Shown one piece after another: positions 1 to 6,733 of a DNA stretch of 9,901 bases. A program made the translations under genes and the position numbers. The notes below the pieces were generated by a model. It ran no database searches and was not told where the DNA came from. It saw only the letters and a list, made by a program, of their open reading frames with translations. Positions within the stretch are counted from its first letter, which is position 1; each line of letters starts with the position of its first letter. Source of the DNA: Sphingomonas sp. (lineage in GTDB: Bacteria; Pseudomonadota; Alphaproteobacteria; Sphingomonadales; Sphingomonadaceae); assembly GCA_030824725.1 (NCBI GenBank), contig JAPJRE010000129.1, positions 1-9,901 of the forward strand, in the 5' to 3' direction.

Positions 1-100
1 TGAATCAGACCGTCAACGCGACTTCAAGGGCGGGTTTTTCAACACAATCGCCCCACTAGCAGACATTTCCAGTTTGCCCGAAATTTGATAGGTCGATGAT
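1..100. other. Left-edge stretch with no assignable gene
   Basis: The composition is close to half GC, lower than most of the window. On the + strand one frame is open from the left edge to a TGA at 86-88 (28 codons), and another runs from codon 2 to a TGA at 97-99. Either could be the tail of an upstream gene, but I recognise neither peptide. A GGGCGGG followed by five T at 29-39 looks terminator-like, but I find no complementary left arm. No RNA gene is apparent. Confidence 0.4.
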
Positions 101-454
101 ATGGCCGCCACCTACCCATACGTCTGCTTCGCATGCCGCAGTTCATTCAAACGGTGGGTGTCGTGGAAATTTGAGGAGCGGCCACTCACTCTCACCTGTC
201 CGCGCTGCGGTCACAAGGCCGTGTGCCTATCGCGGAAGTTCAAGCCACCGAAGCGGTCAAACACTATGCAATGGGAGAAGGTGAGAGCGCTCGTCATCGG
301 CGGCTGCTTCTTTCACAGCTATGCCGATCCGTATCCTGAAACCCTCAAAGAAGTGCCCGCCTTCTTGAGGAAGCGACGGGCACAGATATCGGAGCAAGTG
401 CGGCGCTATCCCCATTATTTCGACACCATTATCACGGCCGCAGCAAATCCGTGA
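101..454 (+). CDS. Uncharacterised small zinc-ribbon-like protein (117 aa)
   Basis: The function is unknown. The N-terminal third carries two CxxC pairs, Cys9/Cys12 (CFAC) and Cys33/Cys36 (CPRC), spaced as in a zinc ribbon, so binding of one Zn2+ is likely. A basic segment follows around residues 44-52 (SRKFKPPKR). The rest (about 55-117) has aromatic and charged residues with no signal peptide or membrane segment, so the protein is probably cytoplasmic. From memory it resembles a family of short hypothetical proteins in Proteobacteria that share a CFxC-x(n)-CPxCG ribbon, an SRKFKxP motif and a QWEKV segment; I cannot verify that here. The start is ATG 101, with only a weak AGG upstream. ATG 96 opens a different frame without the cysteines. 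The sequence is about 55% GC in the lines I counted, against clearly higher values in the ribosomal genes, which hints at recent acquisition or weak expression. It sits where adk or secY often lies in relatives, ahead of rpsM. Confidence 0.7.
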   Translation: MAATYPYVCFACRSSFKRWVSWKFEERPLTLTCPRCGHKAVCLSRKFKPPKRSNTMQWEKVRALVIGGCFFHSYADPYPETLKEVPAFLRKRRAQISEQVRRYPHYFDTIITAAANP

Positions 455-479
455 GTGGCAGCTAACCACCAAAAATCGC

Positions 480-575
480 CGTCATCCCGGCGAAAGCCGG
501 AATCCATTCGCCGCTCGGTTGCAGCACGAGCCGATAGCGAGGCCCCAATGGACCCCGGCTTTCGCCGGGGTGACG
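480..575. repeat. 96-bp palindromic intergenic repeat, copy 1
   Basis: The element begins CGTCATCCCGGCGAAAGCCG and ends with the imperfect inverse complement, finishing GGGGTGACG. Each arm folds on its own: CCGGC-GAAA-GCCGG on the left, and an 8-bp ACCCCGGC/GCCGGGGT stem with a TTTC loop on the right. The two arms can also pair with each other across about 44 nt. A second copy of identical length lies at 6613-6708. By hand alignment 79 of 96 positions match, with the arms and a CCCCAATGGA block best conserved. It resembles REP/BIME-type elements. It follows the stop of the preceding ORF by 25 nt. There is no T tract, so intrinsic termination is not supported. Confidence 0.85.
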
Positions 576-676
576 GCGTGGAGGGGGATGATGTGTTCTT
601 GTCTATGCAACTTGGTATTGGCCGCATCCCCCTATCCGAAACGGGACGCGCTCCGCCGCCGCGCCCCTCGCGGCGC

Positions 677-705
677 TTGGCGCGCCGGGAACCTTGCTAT
701 ATAAG
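677..705 (+). promoter_or_regulatory. Candidate promoter P1 for rpsM operon
   Basis: A TTGGCG -35 (677-682), a 17-bp spacer and a TATAAG -10 (700-705) fit a sigma70 consensus. The -10 lies in the most AT-rich patch of the gap (GCTATATAAGG). The element is preceded by CGCGGCGC, which recurs exactly 60 bp downstream at the second candidate. A start near 712 would give a leader of about 185 nt to rpsM. This is a call from pattern only. Confidence 0.5.
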
Positions 706-736
706 GAGGGTTCAGCATTTTCCGGTCCCGCGGCGC

Positions 737-765
737 TTGACAGTTCGCCTGCGGCCCCGTATCTC
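737..765 (+). promoter_or_regulatory. Candidate promoter P2 for rpsM operon
   Basis: A perfect TTGACA -35 (737-742), a 17-bp spacer and TATCTC (760-765) make a good alphaproteobacterial housekeeping promoter. Transcription would start near 772, exactly where a foldable leader begins. Both hexamers are displaced by 60 bp from those of the upstream candidate. A strong dedicated promoter fits ribosomal protein genes placed after an apparently unrelated ORF. Confidence 0.55.
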
Positions 766-771
766 GCCCAA

Positions 772-888
772 CTTCCGGAACAGTAGATACGGCGGCGCTC
801 CATCGCGTGCGTCGTGCCGCTGCATTTCGGAAGGCAACGCTACGAGATGGGGCGCCGCTGCCATGCAGCGCCTCGTGGAGCTGGGAGA
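772..888 (+). promoter_or_regulatory. Potential structured 5' leader of rpsM
   Basis: Paired segments seen by eye are CTTCCG 772-777 with CGGAAG 828-833, enclosing GCGGC 792-796 with GCCGC 816-820. Separately, CGCTGC 856-861 pairs with GCAGCG 865-870 around a CAT loop, just ahead of GGAG 877-880 and GGGAG 883-887, which are the Shine-Dalgarno candidates. Such a leader could serve feedback by a ribosomal protein, as S4 does at the E. coli alpha operon, but no match to a known leader motif can be claimed. Confidence 0.3.
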
Positions 889-897
889 ATATATTTC

Positions 898-1266
898 ATG
901 GCACGTATTGCGGGTGTTAACATCCCGACCAACAAGCGCGTCGTCATCGCGCTGCAGTATATCCACGGCATCGGCCCGGCAAAGGCTAAGGAACTCACCA
1001 CGCAGCTCGGCATCGCGCCGGAGCGCCGCGTGCAGGACCTGAGCGACCAGGAAGTGCTGCAGATCCGCGAAGCGATCGACGCCGGCTACACCGTGGAAGG
1101 TGATCTTCGTCGCCAGGTGGCGATGAACATCAAGCGCCTGATGGACCTGGCCTGCTATCGCGGCCTGCGTCACCGCAAGGGCCTGCCGGTCCGCGGCCAG
1201 CGCACGCACACCAATGCGCGCACCCGCAAGGGCAAGGCCAAGCCGATCGCCGGCAAGAAGAAGTAA
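898..1266 (+). CDS. rpsM: 30S ribosomal protein S13
   Basis: S13 sits in the head of the small subunit, contacts the P-site tRNA and forms intersubunit bridges with the 50S subunit. The 122-aa product starts MARIAGVNIPTNKRVVIALQ and contains the helix-turn-helix GIGPAKAKEL segment (about residues 24-33). The LACYRGLRHRKGLPVRGQRT block lies near 82-101, and the lysine-rich tail KGKAKPIAGKKK normally reaches toward tRNA. The length is as usual for the family. The ATG at 898 follows GGGAG by 10 nt; an in-frame ATG at 814 would add 28 residues absent from S13 and is rejected. It is the first gene of the rpsM-rpsK-rpoA-rplQ unit. The 79-nt gap to rpsK has two small hairpins (GCGCT/AGCGC at 1270-1283, GAGGC/GCCTC at 1298-1312) and no U tract, so co-transcription is expected. 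Confidence 0.98.
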   Translation: MARIAGVNIPTNKRVVIALQYIHGIGPAKAKELTTQLGIAPERRVQDLSDQEVLQIREAIDAGYTVEGDLRRQVAMNIKRLMDLACYRGLRHRKGLPVRGQRTHTNARTRKGKAKPIAGKKK

Positions 1267-1345
1267 GCAGCGCTCTCCAGCGCGCACTTCTTCCCCCGAG
1301 GCCCCGCGCCTCCAGGCACCAAGCTTCTAGGTCAGGAAATTCCAA

Positions 1346-1735
1346 ATGGCACGTGAACCGCAGCGTATTCGCCGTCGCGAACGCAAGAACATCACCGCCG
1401 GCGTCGCGCATGTGAACGCCAGCTTCAACAACACCATGATCACCATCACCGACGCGCAGGGCAACGCGATCAGCTGGTCCTCGGCCGGCATGATGGGCTT
1501 CAAGGGCTCGCGCAAGTCGACCCCGTATGCCGCGCAGGTCGCCGCCGAAGACGCCGGCCGCAAGGCCGCCGAGCACGGCGTTCGCACCCTCGAGGTCGAA
1601 GTCAAGGGTCCGGGTTCGGGCCGCGAGTCGGCGCTCCGCGCGCTGCAGGCGGTCGGCTTCCAGATCACCTCGATCCGCGACGTGACGGCGATCCCCCATA
1701 ACGGCGTGCGGCCGTCGAAGCGTCGCCGCGTCTAA
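1346..1735 (+). CDS. rpsK: 30S ribosomal protein S11
   Basis: S11 forms part of the 30S platform near the E site, where it binds 16S rRNA and contacts S7 and S18. The 129-aa product has the conserved NITAGVAHVNASFNNTMITI segment (about 15-34). It also has the GFKGSRKSTPYAAQVAAEDA core (about 51-70) and the VKGPGSGRESALRALQAVGF region. It ends with the RPSKRRRV basic tail typical of S11 (HNGVRPSKRR). Length and both termini agree with the family. The ATG at 1346 follows AGGAA (1334-1338) with a 7-nt spacer. It lies between rpsM and rpoA as in most bacteria, but without the rpsD that sits next in E. coli. Confidence 0.98.
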   Translation: MAREPQRIRRRERKNITAGVAHVNASFNNTMITITDAQGNAISWSSAGMMGFKGSRKSTPYAAQVAAEDAGRKAAEHGVRTLEVEVKGPGSGRESALRALQAVGFQITSIRDVTAIPHNGVRPSKRRRV

Positions 1736-1748
1736 ACGTCCTGCTTGC

Positions 1749-1777
1749 ACCGCGGGCCCTGAGGCGGGTCTCGCGGT
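1749..1777 (+). promoter_or_regulatory. Hairpin downstream of rpsK
   Basis: ACCGCGGGCCC (1749-1759) pairs with GGGTCTCGCGGT (1766-1777) as an 11-bp stem with one G-U pair, one bulged base and a 6-nt loop. Outer CTGC (1741-1744) and GCAG (1781-1784) can add four more pairs. AAATA follows in place of a U tract, so it is unlikely to be a strong terminator. It could stabilise or mark the 3' side of the rpsM-rpsK message. Confidence 0.5.
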
Positions 1778-1793
1778 CTTGCAGTAAATACCT

Positions 1794-1830
1794 GGCGGGG
1801 AATGCCTCTTCCCCGCCCAACATGAGGAAA
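1794..1830 (+). promoter_or_regulatory. Hairpin and possible pseudoknot at rpoA ribosome-binding site
   Basis: GGCGGGGAA (1794-1802) and TTCCCCGCC (1809-1817) form a perfect 9-bp stem. The 6-nt loop TGCCTC holds CCTC (1805-1808), which is complementary to GAGG (1824-1827), the core of the rpoA Shine-Dalgarno. The linker CAACAT (1818-1823) is short and A-rich, as in H-type pseudoknots. If this forms, it would mask the ribosome-binding site. The stem is read directly from the sequence; the pseudoknot is inference. Confidence 0.45.
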
Positions 1831-1834
1831 GCCC

Positions 1835-2902
1835 GTGTCGGTCAACGCTAAGAACTGGCAGGAACTCAAGAAGCCCAACGGCCTCGAGAAGAAGCCCGGT
1901 GGCGATCCCAAGCGGAAGTCGACGTTCGTCGCCGAGCCGCTGGAGCGGGGCTTCGGCCTCACCCTCGGCAACGCGCTGCGCCGCGTGCTGCTGTCGTCGC
2001 TGCAGGGCGCGGCAGTCACCTCGATCAAGATCGAGAACGTGCTGCACGAATTCTCGTCGCTCGCCGGCGTGCGCGAGGACGTGACCGACATCGTCCTCAA
2101 TGTGAAGCAGATCGCGCTCAAGATGCAGGGCGAAGGCCCGAAGCGTCTCCAGCTGTCGGCCACCGGCCCGGCGGAAGTGAAGGCCGGCGACATCGCGGTT
2201 TCGGGCGACATCGAAGTGATGAACCCCGAGCTGGTGATCTGCCATCTCGACGACGGCGCGACCCTGAACATGGAACTGACCGCGGACGTGGGTAAGGGCT
2301 ATGTGCCCGCTACCGCGAACCGCCCGGCGGATGCGCCGATCGGCCTGATCCCGGTCGATGCGCTGTTCAGCCCGGTCCGTCAGGTGTCCTACAAGGTCGA
2401 GAACACCCGCGTCGGCCAGGAGCTCGATTACGACAAGCTCACGCTGACCGTCGAGACCGACGGCACGGTGACCCCGGAGGACTCGCTGGCCTATGCCGCG
2501 CGGATCCTGCAGGACCAGCTGGCGCTGTTCGTCCACTTCGACGACTCGTCGATCACCCGGGCGGCCCCGGTCGGCATGGCGCCGGCAGCGGCGCCGGCGG
2601 AAGGTGGCGCAGGCGATGCCGCGCAGATCAACCGCTACCTGCTCAAGAAGGTCGACGAGCTGGAGCTTTCGGTCCGCTCGGCCAACTGCCTCAAGAACGA
2701 CAACATCATCTATATCGGCGATCTGGTCCAGAAGACCGAAGCCGAGATGCTGCGCACGCCGAACTTCGGCCGCAAGTCGCTCAACGAGATCAAGGAAGTC
2801 CTCTCCAGCATGGGCCTGCGCCTGGGCATGGAAATCCCGGGCTGGCCGCCCGAGAACATCGAGGAAATGGCCAAGAAGCTCGAACAGGAGATCATGGGCT
2901 GA
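1835..2902 (+). CDS. rpoA: DNA-directed RNA polymerase subunit alpha
   Basis: The alpha dimer is the scaffold on which beta and beta' assemble; its C-terminal domain binds UP elements and activators. The product is 355 aa. The N-terminal domain contains EPLERGFGLTLGNALRRVLL (about 34-53), the conserved dimerisation/assembly segment, and extends to about 248. A flexible Ala/Pro/Gly linker (around 250-265, APAAAPAEGG) precedes the C-terminal domain. That domain carries VRSANCLKNDNIIYIGDL, in which Arg281 corresponds to E. coli Arg265, the key DNA-contacting residue, and then NFGRKSLNEIKEVL. The start is GTG 1835, 4 nt after GAGGAAA (1824-1830). The N-terminus MSVNAKNWQELKKP matches alphaproteobacterial alphas. 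A 99-nt gap with two hairpins separates it from rpsK, so its translation or message level may be tuned separately. Confidence 0.98.
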   Translation: MSVNAKNWQELKKPNGLEKKPGGDPKRKSTFVAEPLERGFGLTLGNALRRVLLSSLQGAAVTSIKIENVLHEFSSLAGVREDVTDIVLNVKQIALKMQGEGPKRLQLSATGPAEVKAGDIAVSGDIEVMNPELVICHLDDGATLNMELTADVGKGYVPATANRPADAPIGLIPVDALFSPVRQVSYKVENTRVGQELDYDKLTLTVETDGTVTPEDSLAYAARILQDQLALFVHFDDSSITRAAPVGMAPAAAPAEGGAGDAAQINRYLLKKVDELELSVRSANCLKNDNIIYIGDLVQKTEAEMLRTPNFGRKSLNEIKEVLSSMGLRLGMEIPGWPPENIEEMAKKLEQEIMG

Positions 2903-2910
2903 TGGTCCAT

Positions 2911-3079
2911 TCCTCCCCCGGCAGCGCTGGGGGAGGGGGACCGTTCGCGCAGCGAATGGTGGAGGGGCGCCGCGGCACGCGGCGATCGGCTTCCTCCGGA
3001 CACTGCACCGGCCTTCGGCCGGCCCCTCCACCACCGTCGTTGGCGGTGGTCCCCCTCCCCGAGACGAGCTCGGGGAGGA
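2911..3079. repeat. Composite inverted repeat with six hairpins between rpoA and rplQ
   Basis: Two diverged copies of one module face each other. The module reads TCCTCCCC-loop-GGGGAGG, GGGACC-hairpin-GGTGGAGGGGC; it is direct at 2911-2968 and inverted at 3023-3079. The hairpins are CCTCCCCC/GGGGGAGG (2912-2936), ACCGTTCGC/GCGAATGGT (2940-2960), CGCCGCG/CGCGGCG (2968-2984), CCGGCC/GGCCGG (3008-3022), ACCACCGTC/GGCGGTGGT (3030-3050) and CCTCCCCGAG/CTCGGGGAGG (3054-3078). Such GGGGAGG/GGTGGAGGGG elements are, from memory, abundant between genes in Sphingomonas-like genomes. No U tract follows. The element may slow polymerase, block exonucleases or be a passive mobile-type insertion. Confidence 0.85.
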
Positions 3080-3090
3080 TTTAGGCAAAA

Positions 3091-3140
3091 GGCAGCCGCC
3101 TCGAGTGCTGCCTGGCTGGGGGTACCGTCAAACGGCCCCC
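3091..3140 (+). promoter_or_regulatory. Two hairpins in the rplQ leader
   Basis: GGCAGC (3091-3096) pairs with GCTGCC (3107-3112). GGGGG-TA-CCGT (3118-3128) pairs with ACGG-CCCCC (3132-3140) around a CAA loop, with TA bulged. The second hairpin ends 11 nt before AAGGAAAG, the rplQ Shine-Dalgarno. They lie outside the repeat element and may be the original rpoA-rplQ spacer. I see no convincing separate promoter for rplQ. Confidence 0.4.
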
Positions 3141-3162
3141 TGACGAACGAAAGGAAAGTCAC

Positions 3163-3585
3163 ATGCGTCATCGTTATGGCGGTCGTAAGCTGCAGCGTAC
3201 CTCGGCCCATCGCGCGGCTCTGTTCCGCAACATGTCGGCCGCGCTGATCAAGCACGAGCAGATCACCACCACCGTCGCCAAGGCGAAGGAACTGCGCCCG
3301 TACGTCGAGAAGCTGATCACCCTCGCCAAGAAGGGTGGCCTGTCCAACCGTCGTCTGGCGCATGCCCGCCTGCTCGACGATGCCCAGCTGGTGAAGCTGT
3401 TCGACGTGCTGGCCGCGCGCTATGCTGATCGCAACGGCGGCTACACCCGCATCATCAAGGCCGGCATCCGCGCCTCGGACGCCTCGCCGATGGCGATCAT
3501 CGAGTTTGTCGACCGCGACGTCTCGGCCAAGGGCCAGGATTCGGGTCCGGTGATCTCGGACGAGGATTTCGACGAAGCCGCCTGA
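3163..3585 (+). CDS. rplQ: 50S ribosomal protein L17
   Basis: L17 binds 23S rRNA near the peptide exit tunnel on the solvent side of the large subunit. The 140-aa product opens with the invariant MRHRYGGRKLQRTSAHRAAL. It continues with LFRNMSAALIKHEQITTTVAKAKELRP (about 20-46) and GGYTRIIKAGIRASDASPMA (about 92-111), all diagnostic of L17. The acidic C-terminal tail beyond about residue 117 is longer than the E. coli protein, as I expect for alphaproteobacteria. The ATG follows AAGGAAAG (3151-3158). It is the last gene of the unit, 260 nt after rpoA, and a strong intrinsic terminator starts 28 nt behind the stop. Confidence 0.98.
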   Translation: MRHRYGGRKLQRTSAHRAALFRNMSAALIKHEQITTTVAKAKELRPYVEKLITLAKKGGLSNRRLAHARLLDDAQLVKLFDVLAARYADRNGGYTRIIKAGIRASDASPMAIIEFVDRDVSAKGQDSGPVISDEDFDEAA

Positions 3586-3613
3586 ACGGCACATCGTTCG
3601 AACCGAACAAGGC

Positions 3614-3645
3614 AAGGGCGGTCGCACCAGCGGCCGCCCTTTTCT
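3614..3645 (+). terminator. Rho-independent terminator after rplQ
   Basis: AAGGGCGGTCGC (3614-3625) pairs with GCGGCCGCCCTT (3630-3641) as a 12-bp stem with one U-G pair and an ACCA loop. It is followed by TTCTGTTT, giving a TTTT run at 3640-3643. This is the clearest terminator in the window and marks the end of the rpsM-rplQ transcription unit. Confidence 0.9.
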
Positions 3646-3765
3646 GTTTGGCCAATTTTTCTCGCTGCCGCCCAAGTTTCGTTTCGCTTGCAATCCCTCC
3701 GGCACTCCCCATTTCCGCCGCCGAACAGGGTGCATCGCCTCGGCAGGCGGTGCTGGAGGAACAAC

Positions 3766-3894
3766 ATGTCTCGCAAGTCCAAACGGGTGCGGTCGTCCGC
3801 GCCCATCGATGTCGGCGCGTGGATCGCCGCGCTGCTGGCGCTGTCGCCGCTGGCTGCCTTCGCCTGGGCGATCGAGCTTACCGGCTTTGCTTGA
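3766..3894 (+). CDS. Small single-pass membrane protein (42 aa)
   Basis: I do not recognise a family. The start ATG 3766 follows a near-perfect GGAGGA (3755-3760) with a 5-nt spacer, which is strong evidence for translation. The first ten residues are basic (MSRKSKRVRS). Residues about 17-36 (VGAWIAALLALSPLAAFAWA) form one hydrophobic segment, and the short end is IELTGFA. By the positive-inside rule the N-terminus should be cytoplasmic. An upstream in-frame ATG at 3688 would add a Pro/Arg-rich stretch and lacks a comparable ribosome-binding site, so the shorter form is preferred. The gene lies between the rplQ terminator and a peptidase gene, with its stop 50 nt before the peptidase start. 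It could be an uncleaved membrane anchor or a poorly cleaved exported peptide (the segment contains AFA). Its function is unknown. Confidence 0.65.
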   Translation: MSRKSKRVRSSAPIDVGAWIAALLALSPLAAFAWAIELTGFA

Positions 3895-3919
3895 GCCAGG
3901 GCGCCGGGCTGCCTAGGGT
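3891..3919 (+). promoter_or_regulatory. Candidate promoter for the prolyl oligopeptidase gene
   Basis: TTGAGC (3891-3896), a 17-bp spacer and TAGGGT (3914-3919) sit 25 nt before the peptidase ATG, overlapping the stop codon of the 42-aa ORF. The -10 is not consensus, but TAGGGT-like boxes seem acceptable in GC-rich alphaproteobacteria. This would give a very short leader holding CAGGGAG (3931-3937) as Shine-Dalgarno. Confidence 0.35.
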
Positions 3920-3944
3920 GCGCGCATTCTCAGGGAGCCCTTGA

Positions 3945-6086
<2,142 letters not shown>

Positions 6087-6102
6087 GCAGGGGAGGGCGG
6101 CC

Positions 6103-6579
6103 ATGTCCGGCGACGACCCGCGACAGGGCCGCCCCCTCACCGATGCCGAGCGCGCGCTGGCGCGCGGCATGTTCGGCGATGCCATCGACCTCGATCCGGT
6201 GCGGATCTTCCGGCGCAAATGGTTTCCCTTCCAGCCGCGCAATGTGACGATGGCGCCGCGCGGGCATCTCCACTTCCATCCGGCGGGGGATGCCTATCGC
6301 GCGTGCTTCGCCAGCGCGGGGCCGGGGCTGCAGGGGCATCTGATCCACGAACTGGTGCATGTCTGGCAGCACCAGCGGGGGCTGAACCTCGTGCTGCGAC
6401 GGCACCCGTTCTGCCGCTACCACTACAGCATCAAGCCGGGCTGGACGCTGGCGCGCTATGGCATCGAGCAGCAGGCGGAGATCGTGCGGCACGTGTTCCT
6501 GCTGCGGCAGGGGGCTGTGGTGCCGGGGGCGCCGCCGCTCGCGACGCTGGAGAGCATCCTGCCGTTCGGGACGGGGTAG
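6103..6579 (+). CDS. HExxH putative metallopeptidase-like protein (158 aa)
   Basis: A zinc-binding HELVH motif is present with His82, Glu83 and His86, continuing VWQHQRG. Glu126 in EQQAEIVRH is the likely third ligand. This HExxHxxQ...QQAE pattern resembles the DUF4157/eCIS-core type metallopeptidase domain. Similar Sphingomonas proteins are, as I recall, labelled 'vgr related protein', which is a weak name. The N-terminus holds LTDAERALARGMFGDAIDLDPVRI, another segment typical of that group. There is no signal peptide or membrane helix, so it is probably cytoplasmic. Peptidase activity is unproven. ATG 6103 follows GGGAGGG (6091-6097) by 5 nt and lies 16 nt after the stop of the prolyl oligopeptidase gene, so the two are probably co-transcribed. 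The coding sequence is GC-rich like its neighbours. The stop is followed at once by a CGCGGC/GCCGCG hairpin. Confidence 0.85.
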   Translation: MSGDDPRQGRPLTDAERALARGMFGDAIDLDPVRIFRRKWFPFQPRNVTMAPRGHLHFHPAGDAYRACFASAGPGLQGHLIHELVHVWQHQRGLNLVLRRHPFCRYHYSIKPGWTLARYGIEQQAEIVRHVFLLRQGAVVPGAPPLATLESILPFGTG

Positions 6580-6580
6580 C

Positions 6581-6597
6581 CGCGGCGGGTAGCCGCG
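6581..6597 (+). terminator. Small hairpin after the HExxH gene (weak terminator candidate)
   Basis: CGCGGC (6581-6586) and GCCGCG (6592-6597) form a 6-bp stem with a GGGTA loop, starting one base after the stop codon. The octamer TAGCCGCG is also directly repeated here (6577-6584 and 6590-6597). There is no U tract, so termination is doubtful. Confidence 0.3.
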
Positions 6598-6612
6598 TCG
6601 AACGCTATATGC

Positions 6613-6708
6613 CGTCATCCCGGCGAAAGCCGGGATCCAGTCGCCTCTCCGCCTGAGCAAGAGCCGCGACGGAGACCCCAATGGATCCCGGCGTTCGCCG
6701 GGATGACG
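6613..6708. repeat. 96-bp palindromic intergenic repeat, copy 2
   Basis: This is the same length and family as the element at 480-575. It starts CGTCATCCCGGCGAAAGCCG and ends with the near-exact inverse complement, GCCGGGATGACG. The left arm folds as ATCCCGGC-GAAA-GCCGGGAT (8 bp) and the right arm as ATCCCGGCG-TT-CGCCGGGAT (9 bp). The arms are more symmetrical than in the other copy. It fills most of the gap between two convergent genes and could dampen read-through from both sides, though it has no U tract. Confidence 0.88.
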
Positions 6709-6733
6709 ATGGTGGAGGCGGCGGCGCTTTCCG

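Noticed and set aside
29..39. GGGCGGG-TTTTT as the terminator of an upstream gene
   Set aside because: No complementary left arm is found in the preceding 28 bases of the window, so a stem cannot be shown.
480..575. CRISPR array or tRNA interpretation of the palindromic repeats
   Set aside because: Only two dispersed copies 6 kb apart exist, with no regular spacers. The folds are two simple hairpins and not a cloverleaf.
703..725. AAGGAGGG at 703-710 as a ribosome-binding site for a small gene before rpsM
   Set aside because: No ATG, GTG or TTG start with a lasting reading frame follows at a proper distance. The motif overlaps the -10 of the first promoter candidate.
814..897. In-frame upstream ATG extending rpsM by 28 residues
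   Set aside because: S13 begins with MARIAGV, which matches the ATG at 898 with good ribosome-binding sites. The extension has no counterpart in the family and overlaps the predicted leader.
1822..1851. Nine-codon ORF (ATG AGG AAA ... TAA) overlapping the rpoA start, a possible leader peptide
   Set aside because: Its first codons are the rpoA Shine-Dalgarno itself and it has no ribosome-binding site of its own; it is probably chance.
1130..3088. Long - strand open frame across rpsM, rpsK and rpoA
   Set aside because: It runs across three well-identified genes and their intergenic gaps, and shows no domain.
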